A stretch of 64,000 nucleotides of DNA from Candidatus Levyibacteriota bacterium (GTDB lineage Bacteria > Patescibacteria > Microgenomatia > Levybacterales > UBA12049): contig JACPGP010000016.1 in the NCBI GenBank assembly GCA_016182425.1, positions 20,186 through 84,185 of the forward strand. Reading direction: 5' to 3'. The position numbers were made by a program, and so were the translations under genes. Shown here piece after piece: positions 16,782-25,704 of the stretch (positions within the stretch are counted from its first letter, which is position 1; each line of letters starts with the position of its first letter). The notes under the pieces are model-generated. The model saw nothing but the letters and a program-made list of their open reading frames with translations. It had not been told where the DNA came from and did not search any database.

Positions 16782-17176
16782 TACTTTCTTTTTCTGGTGT
16801 GGGTTTTAAGCCATTTGGCGATTTCTTCGATAGCTAAATGCTTATTCTCAACACGAAGCGGAAAATCGATAAACTCCTTTTTATCTACTTTGAATTCGTA
16901 TCCATTTATGTAAAGAAATCGAGCGGTTGTGGTGATAGACGTGCGTTTGTTTCCATCTGTAAACGCATGATTGAAAATAAGCGAATGGAAAAGCGCGGCA
17001 GCTTTATCAAGAATTGTTGGATAAAGATCTTCTCCGCCAAATGACGCCTGTGGTCGAGCAAGCGCTGACTGAATCAACCCTAAATCTCTTATACCATGAC
17101 TCCCTCCATATCGCTCTACCATATCGTCATGAATGGCTAAAACAACATCTAAAGTGATATAAATAATCCCTTTCAT
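16781..17176 (-). CDS. Doc-like toxin (Fic/DOC family)
   Basis: 131 residues. The Fic/DOC core is visible as NHAFTDGNKRTSI (about residues 69-81), with the catalytic His and the GNKR phosphate-binding residues. Characterised Doc inactivates EF-Tu by phosphorylation. The N-terminal YGGSHGIRDLGLIQSALARP is typical of Doc-like proteins. It is encoded downstream of, and overlaps by four bases, an AbrB-type antitoxin gene. The pair is framed by 40-bp direct repeats. Confidence 0.88.
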   Translation of the reverse strand: MKGIIYITLDVVLAIHDDMVERYGGSHGIRDLGLIQSALARPQASFGGEDLYPTILDKAAALFHSLIFNHAFTDGNKRTSITTTARFLYINGYEFKVDKKEFIDFPLRVENKHLAIEEIAKWLKTHTRKRK

Positions 17177-17433
17177 TTTTTGGCTAACTCTTTTAACGCA
17201 TCTTTATATCGCGCGTTAAATCCCTTGAGCCATTTTAAGAATTCCGGCGTAAGAGAGCCCTTTACTATTTTAGATTCTACTGGCACAACTGTAAGTGTTT
17301 CGGTATCAAAATCTTCATCTACTCTAACTTTCTGTCCTGGTTTTATCCCTATCTCGTCGGCAAATCCCCGCGGTATGGTTACAGCATATGAATTCCCAAC
17401 TTGAATTACTTTTTGTAACATAGAACTTTTCAC
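17173..17433 (-). CDS. AbrB/MazE-like antitoxin
   Basis: 86 residues. The N-terminal half (LQKVIQVGNSYAVTIPRGFA ... IKPGQKVRV) is a SpoVT/AbrB swapped-hairpin DNA-binding domain. The C-terminal Lys-rich helix probably wraps the toxin. It would repress its own operon and neutralise Doc. Start at 17433; a second Met four residues later is also possible. SD-like GGAGG lies upstream on the minus strand (complement of CCTCC near 17437). Confidence 0.85.
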   Translation of the reverse strand: MKSSMLQKVIQVGNSYAVTIPRGFADEIGIKPGQKVRVDEDFDTETLTVVPVESKIVKGSLTPEFLKWLKGFNARYKDALKELAKK

Positions 17434-17490
17434 CTCCCTTTATTTTGGTTATAACAATATTATAACAAAGCTGTTGTTCTGTCAATATCG

Positions 17491-17530
17491 ACTTTTCACA
17501 AAAAACTCTGATTTTGTCCCCTGTTTGACC
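17491..17530 (+). repeat. 40-bp direct repeat, right copy
   Basis: Second copy of the 16742-16781 repeat, with two differences. Here it continues into a 15-bp palindrome (17529-17543) and a second TTTGACC. Confidence 0.85.
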
Positions 17531-17543
17531 CAGCTGAGCTGGG
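17529..17543 (+). repeat. 15-bp perfect palindrome between two TTTGACC copies
   Basis: CCCAGCT-G-AGCTGGG, followed by TTTGACC. Relative to the left repeat, this looks like a 20-base insertion. It could be an operator for the antitoxin, or a trace of the recombination that placed the cassette. Confidence 0.6.
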
Positions 17544-17563
17544 TTTGACCTATTTTGATGATC

Positions 17564-17592
17564 TTGAATTCGGATTTTTCACATTATATAAA
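17564..17592 (+). promoter_or_regulatory. Promoter of prgI-virB4
   Basis: TTGAAT at 17564-17569, 17-base spacer, TATAAA at 17587-17592. The expected start is about 17599, one base before the ATG at 17600. Confidence 0.55.
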
Positions 17593-17599
17593 GAAAGTA

Positions 17600-18538
17600 A
17601 TGGAAAATCACCCTATCCCACAAGATGTAACCGGGTTTCAGTTTAAGTTAATTGGCAACATGACCATCAAACAATTTGCCTACCTGGCAACAGGCATTGT
17701 TTTGGCTTGGGTTGTGTATGCCTTACCCTTAAGCCGGTTAATAACATTTCCTCTGGCTTTGATCCTTGGATTCTTGGGATTTGCGTTGGCCTTTCTCCCT
17801 ATTGACGGCAGGCCAATGGATGCTATGGTAGCATACTTTATCAAGGCGCTCTTTACTCCCAATCAGTATGTTTTTCAAAAAACCGCTCTCCAATCTGCTA
17901 ATACATCGGCTATTCGCGTATTGCTTTCTACGCCCAAACCAGATCAGGCTCCAAAAGAAAACCTGCCGAAAGAAGAAAAACAACTCCAAACCAAAACAGA
18001 ACAAACGGCGCCGCCCGAGCCCCAAACTGAAGAAAGCATCACTAGAAGTCAGTATGAATCTGTTATGGAGGCGCTTGGTCTTGCTAAAGCAGAAAAAGAA
18101 CGGCTCGAGCAACAAATCCTAGTGCTTAAAGAAGCCCTGGCAAAAACCCAACAGCAAACAACAGCAGCACCACCGCCTACTGTCAAAAAAATTCCTGTAA
18201 AAACCTCACCGGCCACTCGGGGACTGCTTGTTTCCGATGCTCCCAACGTCCTTTCGGGCATTGTAAAAGATCCTAGAGGAAATGTATTATCAAACATCCT
18301 AGTTGAGGTCAAAGATAAAGACGGAAATCCTGTACGGGCTTTCAAAACTAACGCATTTGGTCAGTTTGCCTCTGCTACGCCGCTTCTTAATGGTGTTTAT
18401 ACACTTGAGTTCGACGATTCGCAAGGAAAGCAAAAATTCGATGCCGCCGAGCTTACCATAACAGGCGAGATTATTAACCCAATTGAAGTGACAAGTATCG
18501 ATCAACGAGAAGAACTGCGAAAAACGTTATTTGGATAA
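17600..18538 (+). CDS. PrgI family membrane protein with C-terminal carboxypeptidase-regulatory-like domain
   Basis: 312 residues. The N-terminus (MENHPIPQDVTGFQFKLIGN) and two close membrane helices (about 30-70) match the PrgI family, a VirB3-like partner of VirB4. A Pro/Glu/Gln-rich linker and a short coiled coil (about 150-200) follow. The end is a beta-sandwich-like segment (ILVEVKDKDGNPVRAFKTNA) like carboxypeptidase-regulatory or Cna-B domains. The start follows the PrgI consensus and the promoter. It lies 15 bases upstream of virB4. Confidence 0.85.
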   Translation: MENHPIPQDVTGFQFKLIGNMTIKQFAYLATGIVLAWVVYALPLSRLITFPLALILGFLGFALAFLPIDGRPMDAMVAYFIKALFTPNQYVFQKTALQSANTSAIRVLLSTPKPDQAPKENLPKEEKQLQTKTEQTAPPEPQTEESITRSQYESVMEALGLAKAEKERLEQQILVLKEALAKTQQQTTAAPPPTVKKIPVKTSPATRGLLVSDAPNVLSGIVKDPRGNVLSNILVEVKDKDGNPVRAFKTNAFGQFASATPLLNGVYTLEFDDSQGKQKFDAAELTITGEIINPIEVTSIDQREELRKTLFG

Positions 18539-18553
18539 TAACCATAAATTGCT

Positions 18554-20893
18554 ATGAACACTGCCCGAAGCATTTCAGCATCAACGCAGAAGTTTACCGA
18601 AATACAAGACATACGAGAAAACATTGTTTTACAAACAAGGGGAAACTCATGTTTGATAATCGAAGTGACAGCCACCAATTTTTCCCTTCTTTCGCAAGAA
18701 GAGCAAGAGGCAAAAATCTTTTCATACGCATCGCTCCTAAACTCTCTCTCCTTCCCTATCCAAATCTTAATCCGCAATAAGCGCGTCGACATCTCTTCTT
18801 ACACTAAAAAGTTAGATGAAAATCTGGCAAAACTGGCTCAAGAACAGCCCTCTCACCAGAAAAAAATTTCTTACATTCAAAACTACCGATCTTTCGTGCA
18901 AGAACTAATTAAAGTAAATACGGTTTTGGACAAAACATTTTATATTATAATCTCTTTCTCTTCCTTGGAAAGCGGCATAGGCGGCGTGGTGATAAAAAAA
19001 GACGATTTTTTCCTCCAGGCCAAAGCAGGACTTCGTACCAAAGCGGAGTCTATTTTAAGCCAGCTGGGCCGGCTGGGACTTCGCAGTAAAATCCTGGATA
19101 AAGAACAGCTTATGCAACTTTTCTACAACATATACAACGATGGGTATGCTGGGGCATTGGCTTTTGAAACGCCGAATTCTTCCGTGGTTGATCTTATAGC
19201 GCCGCCTTCTGTTGAGATTGACTTTCGCTCCGTTCGTGTTGGCACAAAAACCGCTCGCACATTTTTTATTGTCGGCTATCCACGTTTTGTTTCCGCGAAT
19301 TGGCTAGCGCCCTTAGTCGATTTCGACCACGAACTCGATATTTCCTTTTTTATTTATCCCGCGTCATCTCCAGACATTCTCTCGGATCTTCGGCGCAAAA
19401 TCGCCGAGATGGAAGCAACCATCTCATCGCAAGCACAAGCTGGACAAGTTATTGACCCAACGGTAACAGCAACCCTTGAGGATGCGCTGGGACTGCAGGA
19501 AGAACTGGCTAAGGGAGTTGAACGATTTTTTCTCTTCAGTCTTTATATAACGATATCTGCCGAAAATCAAGCCGATCTTGAAAGCTCGGTAAAACGCCTC
19601 ACAGCTACCATGGCCAGTCTTTTGCTTATAGCCAAACCAGCCACACTGCAAATGGAAGAGGGATATAAGGCCACTCTTCCATTGGGACAAGACAAGCTTT
19701 TTATGACCCGCAATATGGATACGACTTCTCTTGCTTCGATGTTTCCTTTTACCTCGGCCATGCTCACGCAGGATAAAGGTACTCTCTACGGCATTAATCA
19801 GCAGAATAGTTCTCTTGTTATCTTCGATCGCTTTTCTCTGGAGAATGCCAACGAGGTTGTTTTTGGCAAGTCGGGCTCTGGCAAATCCTACTGCATTAAG
19901 CTGGAGATTCTGCGTCAGTTTATGCTTGGCACCGAGATAATTGTAATTGACCCTGAAGGAGAGTACGAAACCATTGCTCAAGCCTTAGGCGGCGAATATC
20001 TTAATTTTACGCCCTCCTCCCCGATTAAAATTAATCCTTTTGATCTTTCCGGGCTTTATGAAGAGGGCGAAAACGAGCTGGGACTAAAAATACTTTCTCT
20101 CCATGCGCTGTTAAAAATTGTTTTAGGAGAACTGGACGCTTCACACGACGCAATTTTAGATCGCGCGCTGGTGCAAACCTATCAACAAAAAGGTATTACC
20201 CATGATCCTAGCACCCAGAAAAATGAGCCGCCTCTTATGGAAGATCTCTACAAAGTACTTCTGGGCATGGAGGACGCGGCAGCTTCGGAACTAGCTCTTC
20301 GCCTGGAAAAGTTTATCAAGGGAAGTTTAAGCGGTATTTTTAATCAGCAGTCAAACATCAACCTTGACAATCCACTAACCGTCTTCTCCGTTAAACAACT
20401 CGAAGATCAGCTGCGGCCAATTGCCATGCACATTATTTTAGATTTTGTCTGGATCAGGATCCGAAAAACTCTCAAAAGGCGGCTTTTGGTGTTGGATGAA
20501 GCATGGTATATGATGAAGTACGAAGACAGCGCATCCTTTGTCTATGGGATTGCCAAACGCGCCCGTAAATACTATTTAGGCTTAACAACCGCTACCCAGG
20601 ACGTTGAGGATTTCCTCTCCACCGATTATGGAAAAGCTGTTTTATCTAATTCCTCACTGCAAATTTTACTTAAGCAGGGAACATCAGAAATCGACATTGT
20701 CAGTAAAATCTTTTATCTTTCTTCGGGAGAAAAACAATTGCTTCTGGCAGCAAATATTGGTGAAGGGCTTTTTTTCGCCGGACAAAATCATGTGGCCATG
20801 AAGGTGGTAGCAGCGCCATTTGAACACCAACTCATTACCTCAAACCCGCAGGAAATTCTACAAAAACAGCAAAATATACCACCAGCAGGATAA
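18554..20893 (+). CDS. virB4: VirB4-like conjugative/secretion ATPase
   Basis: 779 residues, the usual VirB4 size. The N-terminal CagE/TrbE-like part (about 20-400) is followed by the ATPase domain, with Walker A FGKSGSGKSY near residue 440 and Walker B RLLVLDEAWY near 648. VirB4 powers assembly of type IV secretion channels or pili at the inner membrane. It is placed directly after prgI and before the CHAP-like gene. No Shine-Dalgarno sequence is visible before the ATG. Function in secretion, DNA uptake or adhesion cannot be decided from sequence. Confidence 0.93.
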   Translation: MNTARSISASTQKFTEIQDIRENIVLQTRGNSCLIIEVTATNFSLLSQEEQEAKIFSYASLLNSLSFPIQILIRNKRVDISSYTKKLDENLAKLAQEQPSHQKKISYIQNYRSFVQELIKVNTVLDKTFYIIISFSSLESGIGGVVIKKDDFFLQAKAGLRTKAESILSQLGRLGLRSKILDKEQLMQLFYNIYNDGYAGALAFETPNSSVVDLIAPPSVEIDFRSVRVGTKTARTFFIVGYPRFVSANWLAPLVDFDHELDISFFIYPASSPDILSDLRRKIAEMEATISSQAQAGQVIDPTVTATLEDALGLQEELAKGVERFFLFSLYITISAENQADLESSVKRLTATMASLLLIAKPATLQMEEGYKATLPLGQDKLFMTRNMDTTSLASMFPFTSAMLTQDKGTLYGINQQNSSLVIFDRFSLENANEVVFGKSGSGKSYCIKLEILRQFMLGTEIIVIDPEGEYETIAQALGGEYLNFTPSSPIKINPFDLSGLYEEGENELGLKILSLHALLKIVLGELDASHDAILDRALVQTYQQKGITHDPSTQKNEPPLMEDLYKVLLGMEDAAASELALRLEKFIKGSLSGIFNQQSNINLDNPLTVFSVKQLEDQLRPIAMHIILDFVWIRIRKTLKRRLLVLDEAWYMMKYEDSASFVYGIAKRARKYYLGLTTATQDVEDFLSTDYGKAVLSNSSLQILLKQGTSEIDIVSKIFYLSSGEKQLLLAANIGEGLFFAGQNHVAMKVVAAPFEHQLITSNPQEILQKQQNIPPAG

Positions 20894-20899
20894 AAATGT

Positions 20900-22567
20900 A
20901 TGGATCCCCAATTACGTATTAAAACTCACCCTCGGCAAGCAGATGTCCTCGCGCGAGAATGGGGCATATTTCTTAAAAAACACCCAGACGCTCCTCATTT
21001 TGAGATTAAAGAGCAGTTTGTTTCTTGGGCAAAAGAGCATGATGTTAACCTAAAATTGTGGGAGGGTAAGGAAATTACAGACGCCTATTTTTCCCTTAGG
21101 GAACAGCAGGAAGAAACGCAGATGCAAACAAAAGGATTTATTGACACTACCGATATTCCCATTGAGCTGACCTTTTTGCCTTTTTTGGCGGCCGCTTTTA
21201 TCCGGGAAAAGCCTAAAAAGATCATGCAAAATGATGAAGAATACAAAAAAATTGTAGAGAAAAAAAAGGCGCAGTGGCAAGAGGAAAACCCAGGGAAAGA
21301 TCAAACAAGTATTGAGTGGATAAACTATCAATATGGATCTCTTGAGAATCCAAATGCGCTAAGCGTTCATAATATCGCAGAAAAGGAATTCCGAGAAAAT
21401 CCCCAATATGCAAACCGTGTAAAAAAGCATGATGATGAAAAAAAGAAGATCTATAATAATCCAGCACATGATCCAATTATCGCATGGCAAGAAGAAGAGA
21501 TAGAAAAACATGCGCGAGCACGCCACGAATATCTTAAAAAACAAGATCCCTTAATAACAATTGGGCAAACGCGCGAACGGGTTGCTAAACGCGCTTGGGA
21601 TCAGTTTGTGGAAGATCACCCAACAAAAGCCAAAACGTATGCCTTGGAACATGAAGGAATAAAAACAGCCATTGCTCGTATTACGGAGCAAAAAAAGCAA
21701 ATAGCAACGCCAAAAATAGAGCAAAGAGTCATACCACAACCACCACCTTCAATACAGCAACCAAGAACCCCACCGGCGAGTACCGGCCGTCCTCCTCTTC
21801 CTTTTCCAGGCATTCCGGGCGCAGGACTTACCCAAAAACTTGCTCAAGCCGCAGCAGGAAGAGCCGTATTTATTGCATTTATTGGAGGTTTTATTGGTCT
21901 CTTTCTAGCAACGCTCGTCATTGTCATGGGAACAGCAACAACCCTCGAAGCCTCCCCAGAAGAAAACAAGAGTGGAATATCTCCGACCATATCCCCCCCC
22001 TCTCAATCACCTTTATCAGAAACTGCAAAAAAAATACTTGATTGGACAATTAAAATAAGCAATGTCTTAGAAGAAGGACCGCTTGGTGACTACAATAAGA
22101 TGATTGCAAATATTACAAATGGCTCTTACAATTCTACGAAACGAACAGGTGAATTCATAAACACAGGTCCTCGTGGTCTCTACTGGTGTACAAACCTTGT
22201 TATTGATGTGTATAATCTTGCTGGTAAATCTGGGCTCAATGATAATCACCAAGCTGTAGTTTCCATGAGAAATTTCTGGAAAACAGCACCAGGATATATC
22301 CACTTAGATTATCTAAGCGGTAATCATCAAAATATTCTATCTACTATCTTTCCCGGCTTTGCAATTTTTTTTGAATCACAACCAGGTGTTTTTACTGGTA
22401 ATGAACATGTTGCTATAATTAAATCTAAAAGCCTTGACTCTAGAGGAAATGGATTTATAGAAACATATGACGCTAATACTAACGCAAAAACACAACGCTA
22501 TCCTGTTGTTAACTGGGATGTCAAAAATCAACTGTATACCCTAGTTGCCTTTGGCATTGTACAGTAA
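20900..22567 (+). CDS. Membrane protein with extracellular CHAP/NlpC-like cysteine peptidase domain
   Basis: 555 residues. The long charged cytoplasmic part (1-290) ends in a Pro-rich stretch (PQPPPSIQQPRTPP). A membrane helix follows at about 318-342. The C-terminal domain carries YWCTNLVIDVYNLAG (candidate catalytic Cys), GFAIFF and EHVAIIKSK (candidate His), the layout of CHAP/NlpC peptidoglycan amidases. In type IV systems a wall hydrolase (VirB1 role) opens the murein for the channel. It starts six bases after virB4. Overall call is moderate; the catalytic assignment is by motif only. Confidence 0.7.
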   Translation: MDPQLRIKTHPRQADVLAREWGIFLKKHPDAPHFEIKEQFVSWAKEHDVNLKLWEGKEITDAYFSLREQQEETQMQTKGFIDTTDIPIELTFLPFLAAAFIREKPKKIMQNDEEYKKIVEKKKAQWQEENPGKDQTSIEWINYQYGSLENPNALSVHNIAEKEFRENPQYANRVKKHDDEKKKIYNNPAHDPIIAWQEEEIEKHARARHEYLKKQDPLITIGQTRERVAKRAWDQFVEDHPTKAKTYALEHEGIKTAIARITEQKKQIATPKIEQRVIPQPPPSIQQPRTPPASTGRPPLPFPGIPGAGLTQKLAQAAAGRAVFIAFIGGFIGLFLATLVIVMGTATTLEASPEENKSGISPTISPPSQSPLSETAKKILDWTIKISNVLEEGPLGDYNKMIANITNGSYNSTKRTGEFINTGPRGLYWCTNLVIDVYNLAGKSGLNDNHQAVVSMRNFWKTAPGYIHLDYLSGNHQNILSTIFPGFAIFFESQPGVFTGNEHVAIIKSKSLDSRGNGFIETYDANTNAKTQRYPVVNWDVKNQLYTLVAFGIVQ

Positions 22568-22576
22568 AGGTGTTTT

Positions 22577-23047
22577 ATGTTTAATATTATGTTTAAAAAA
22601 ATAAGCATTATTACTTTTCTCTCTACCGTTAGTATTTTATTTATAATCGTGCTCTTTAATTACTTTACAAAAAAAACAATTAATCAACCGCCACTTTTGC
22701 AGAATCCAACCCCTACAACTTTTATTCCTATAAACACAACTCCCTCTATTGAGGATCAATTAAAAATTCAAACACAGAGTGACAAGAAGTTTTCTGATTG
22801 GCAAAAAGACATTTATAAAAATTATCCGTGGTATAATAGTCTTCCTCTTCAAACAGATAATTATTTTGTTTATTTTGATTTAGATGAAAAAAAATTTATT
22901 GCATACCTATATCCTAAAACATCCTCCAAAGCTTCTCTTGAGGAACAAGTTATCTCTTTCAAAAATGAAATAATTACACAATTGGGCGTGCTAGGTGCTG
23001 ATAGCTCTAAATATATTTTTCAATGGATTATTCAGTCTGAACCCTAA
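22577..23047 (+). CDS. Small membrane-anchored protein, unknown
   Basis: 156 residues with one N-terminal hydrophobic helix (about 8-30), a Pro/Thr-rich spacer (PPLLQNPTPTTFIPINTTP) and an acidic soluble part. It is the last gene of the virB4 operon; AAAGG six bases before the ATG serves as a ribosome binding site. It could be a small surface subunit of the same apparatus. Its 3' end overlaps the convergent dnaN gene by 20 bases. Confidence 0.65.
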   Translation: MFNIMFKKISIITFLSTVSILFIIVLFNYFTKKTINQPPLLQNPTPTTFIPINTTPSIEDQLKIQTQSDKKFSDWQKDIYKNYPWYNSLPLQTDNYFVYFDLDEKKFIAYLYPKTSSKASLEEQVISFKNEIITQLGVLGADSSKYIFQWIIQSEP

Positions 23048-24146
23048 TTGGCATGATGAGGTGGAGAAAGGAGGAATCTCCTTTAATCTTAAATACCCCG
23101 GGGCTCGTTGCTGTCGTCATTTCAAATACCAAATCTTGCTCCTCTATATTGGCAAACAGATCAAGAAGGTAACGCGCGTTAAACGCAATATCATTATCCT
23201 CCCCTGTTATTTTTGCTTCAACCTCCACTGTATTTTCTCCTGTTTGGGGAGCGTTTGCAGATACCACAATACTATCTTTTTTCAACGAAAGCCTCACAAT
23301 ATTTGCCGATTCCCTGGCAAAAATAGCGCACATTTTAACCGCTTTCTCCATTTCGGTCTTATCAAAAATTGCTTTAGTGAGTATATCTTGTGGGATGATT
23401 TTCTCATACTCTGGAAATTGCGCCTCAAGAAGCCTCCCTACAATTATCGTATCTCCCTGCTCGAATAACACCTGGTTTGTTTTCTCTATCACAAACATTT
23501 TTACCAATGTATCTTCGTTATTTTTTACCATGGCTGCTTCTCGTAGCGCTCGGGCGCTGACTAACAGCGGCTTTTCCAGACTAAAAGGAATTTGATTATA
23601 TATCAAAGAAAGTCTATATCCATCAGTAGCAACAAGATAAAATTTTTTACCTAAACTTTCTTCTTCTCTTTTTATATAAATCCCAGACAGGGCAGGACGT
23701 GAAGTATCGATGCTGGCGGAAAAAAGTACATGTAAAAGTGTTTTTTGAAACAGGTCTTTTTTTATCTCTCCCACTCTTTCTCCTTTTTCTTCATATAATT
23801 TTGGAAATTCGTCTGATGATATTGTTTGAAAAACGCTTTTGGTATGTTTTGTGGTAATAATAATATTTTTATCATTTGTCTCTATTAATATTTTTTCCTG
23901 GGGTAAAGTGTTTATAAGCTCTGAGAATGATTTTGCGGGGATTGTTGTTTCTCCTTCCTCTTCTATGTTGGCTGTTATTTTAATGTCAATACCTATTTCT
24001 AAATCAGTAGCGCTTATTTTTAATTTTCCATTCCTTGCTTGGAAAAAAATATTTTGTAGTACTGGAAGCTGGGAATGTGATGATATTGCTTTATTAACAA
24101 AAGGAAGCGTTTTTTGTAAATATTCAGATAAGACATATAGTTTCAT
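23028..24146 (-). CDS. dnaN: DNA polymerase III beta subunit (sliding clamp)
   Basis: 372 residues, standard clamp length. The three-fold repeated domain pattern and conserved segments (TIPAKSFSELINTLP, LVATDGYRLSL, FNARYLLDLFANI, LIMPIRVQ) identify DnaN. It encircles DNA and tethers the replicative polymerase. It lies downstream of dnaA on the same strand, separated by 151 bases that may form part of the origin. Confidence 0.96.
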   Translation of the reverse strand: MKLYVLSEYLQKTLPFVNKAISSHSQLPVLQNIFFQARNGKLKISATDLEIGIDIKITANIEEEGETTIPAKSFSELINTLPQEKILIETNDKNIIITTKHTKSVFQTISSDEFPKLYEEKGERVGEIKKDLFQKTLLHVLFSASIDTSRPALSGIYIKREEESLGKKFYLVATDGYRLSLIYNQIPFSLEKPLLVSARALREAAMVKNNEDTLVKMFVIEKTNQVLFEQGDTIIVGRLLEAQFPEYEKIIPQDILTKAIFDKTEMEKAVKMCAIFARESANIVRLSLKKDSIVVSANAPQTGENTVEVEAKITGEDNDIAFNARYLLDLFANIEEQDLVFEMTTATSPGVFKIKGDSSFLHLIMPIRVQTE

Positions 24147-24297
24147 ACAATATATTATTCTTTAGTAGTTTTAGTAGTGTAATAGGAAAAGTGGAAAAAA
24201 GCAAGAAGAAGAAGGTAGAAAAATGTGGAAAACCAGTTGATAAACATGGGTATATGTTGTTTATATTTTAAAAAAAGGTTGATTTTTTTAAAGTTAT
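24147..24297. other. Candidate replication origin segment between dnaA and dnaN
   Basis: No gene is present. TGTGGAAAA (24224-24232), one base away from a DnaA box, and AGTGGAAAA (24190-24198) lie beside a very AT-rich stretch (24251-24297) that could unwind. The conserved gene neighbourhood supports an origin here. The boxes are too few and too imperfect for certainty. Confidence 0.45.
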
Positions 24298-25668
24298 TCA
24301 TAATGTAATATTGGTTATCCCCATAATTTCCAGAGAAAGATTATTGTTTTTTGTATTTGGTAAAGATAATAATTTATCTATTTTTTCAACACCATGCATA
24401 ATGGTAGTATGATCTCTGCCCCCCAAGACATTTCCTATCTCAACCAAAGGTAATCCAAGCTCCTTTTTAAGAAGAAACATTGCTATATGTCTTGCTTTTA
24501 CCAGACGTGAATCACGTTTGGGGCCTTTTATTTGGGTCGATTTTATGTTGTAATAGGAGCAGACCTTATTTATTATGTCATCTGGATGACGGTGTTCTTC
24601 TGTGCTTCCCCTCTGGTGTTTTAAGATTTTCGCGGCGAATTGTTCGGTGATTTCCTCACTTTTTGTTTTTGCCTCCGTGATAACTCTTAAAAGCGCCCCT
24701 TCCAGACTTCTGGTGTCCAACGAGTTTTGGGCGATGAGTCTTGCTACATCAATCGGCAATTCTATTTCGTATTTCACCGCTTTGATTAAAAGAATGGCTG
24801 TTCTAAGCTCAAAATCTGGTGGCTCAATATCAACAGTAAGCCCAGAGGAAAAACGAGAGGAGAGACGCCTCTCCAGTTTTTTTATCTCATTGGGAGGGCG
24901 ATCAGAAGAAAGCACCACCTGCGAGGCATTATCGATTAGGATGTTAAATGTATGAAACAATTCTTCCTGAATTTTATCTTTTCCCGCAATAAACTGCACA
25001 TCATCAATTATTAAAAGATCAACTGTTCGAAATCTCCTTTTCATCCTGGCAGTATCATTTGAACGTATTGCTCCCACAACATCATTGGTAAATTCCTCGC
25101 TGGTAATGTAGATGATTTTTTTATCAGGGTATTTTTCGTACACCTCATTTGCTATTGCCTGCATGAGATGGGTTTTGCCAACACCGGTCGGTCCATAAAT
25201 AAATAGCGGATTATAGGACCGACCTATATTTTTAGCCACTGTTTGCGCTGAAACAAAAGCCAGTTGATTACTGGAAGAGACAGCCATTGTTTGGAATCGG
25301 AATTCCGGGCGAACACGAGACAAAGATTTGGAAAATGGAGTTTTAAGGAGAGAGTCTTTGGAAATTAAACTATCCGAAAACAACGGCTCCTCCTTTTTTT
25401 CAATGTTTTTTTCAGGCAACGTTTTGGCTATAAACACAAGCAGATAATCTTTACCGGTATGTTTTTTTAATATCTTTTTAATAACGTCCGAAAATCGCTT
25501 CTTAAGCAAATCAATACCAATTGATGAGTGAGCTGCGATTGTTGCCACATTATTTTCCAGCGACACCAGCGCTGTTTTTTTAAAGAAGGTAAGAAAGTGC
25601 GCTTTTGATACTTCTGTTTCGACTTCTCCAAGCGCGGTTTTCCAAAGCTCATCAACATCTGTCCTCAT
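24298..25668 (-). CDS. dnaA: Chromosomal replication initiator DnaA
   Basis: 456 residues from the ATG at 25668. Domain I begins VDELWKTALGEVE. The AAA+ domain has Walker A YGPTGVGKTHLMQA and Walker B LLIIDDVQFI. Domain IV carries the signature GGRDHTTIMHGVEKI that contacts the DnaA box. An in-frame ATG at 25722 would add 18 residues unlike any DnaA N-terminus, so the shorter form is preferred. It forms a pair with dnaN and diverges from rpmH. Confidence 0.95.
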   Translation of the reverse strand: MRTDVDELWKTALGEVETEVSKAHFLTFFKKTALVSLENNVATIAAHSSIGIDLLKKRFSDVIKKILKKHTGKDYLLVFIAKTLPEKNIEKKEEPLFSDSLISKDSLLKTPFSKSLSRVRPEFRFQTMAVSSSNQLAFVSAQTVAKNIGRSYNPLFIYGPTGVGKTHLMQAIANEVYEKYPDKKIIYITSEEFTNDVVGAIRSNDTARMKRRFRTVDLLIIDDVQFIAGKDKIQEELFHTFNILIDNASQVVLSSDRPPNEIKKLERRLSSRFSSGLTVDIEPPDFELRTAILLIKAVKYEIELPIDVARLIAQNSLDTRSLEGALLRVITEAKTKSEEITEQFAAKILKHQRGSTEEHRHPDDIINKVCSYYNIKSTQIKGPKRDSRLVKARHIAMFLLKKELGLPLVEIGNVLGGRDHTTIMHGVEKIDKLLSLPNTKNNNLSLEIMGITNITL

Positions 25669-25695
25669 ACATTTTATGTATGAAGACTTTACTAA

Positions 25696-25704
25696 TGTGG
25701 ATAA
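25696..25704 (-). promoter_or_regulatory. DnaA box upstream of dnaA
   Basis: TGTGGATAA, the exact complement of the consensus TTATCCACA. It lies just upstream of the chosen dnaA start. A weaker TGGATAA is at 25727-25733. It may serve origin firing, dnaA autorepression, or both. Confidence 0.65.

Noticed and set aside
4609..23047. Integrated conjugative element or prophage
   Set aside because: No integrase, relaxase, coupling protein, phage structural gene or att-like repeats at the ends were seen; it adjoins the conserved origin region.
24157..24178. TTTAGTAGT tandem (9 bp, two copies) before dnaN as a heptamer-type array
   Set aside because: Period is 9, only two copies, in an AT-rich intergenic stretch; chance is likely.
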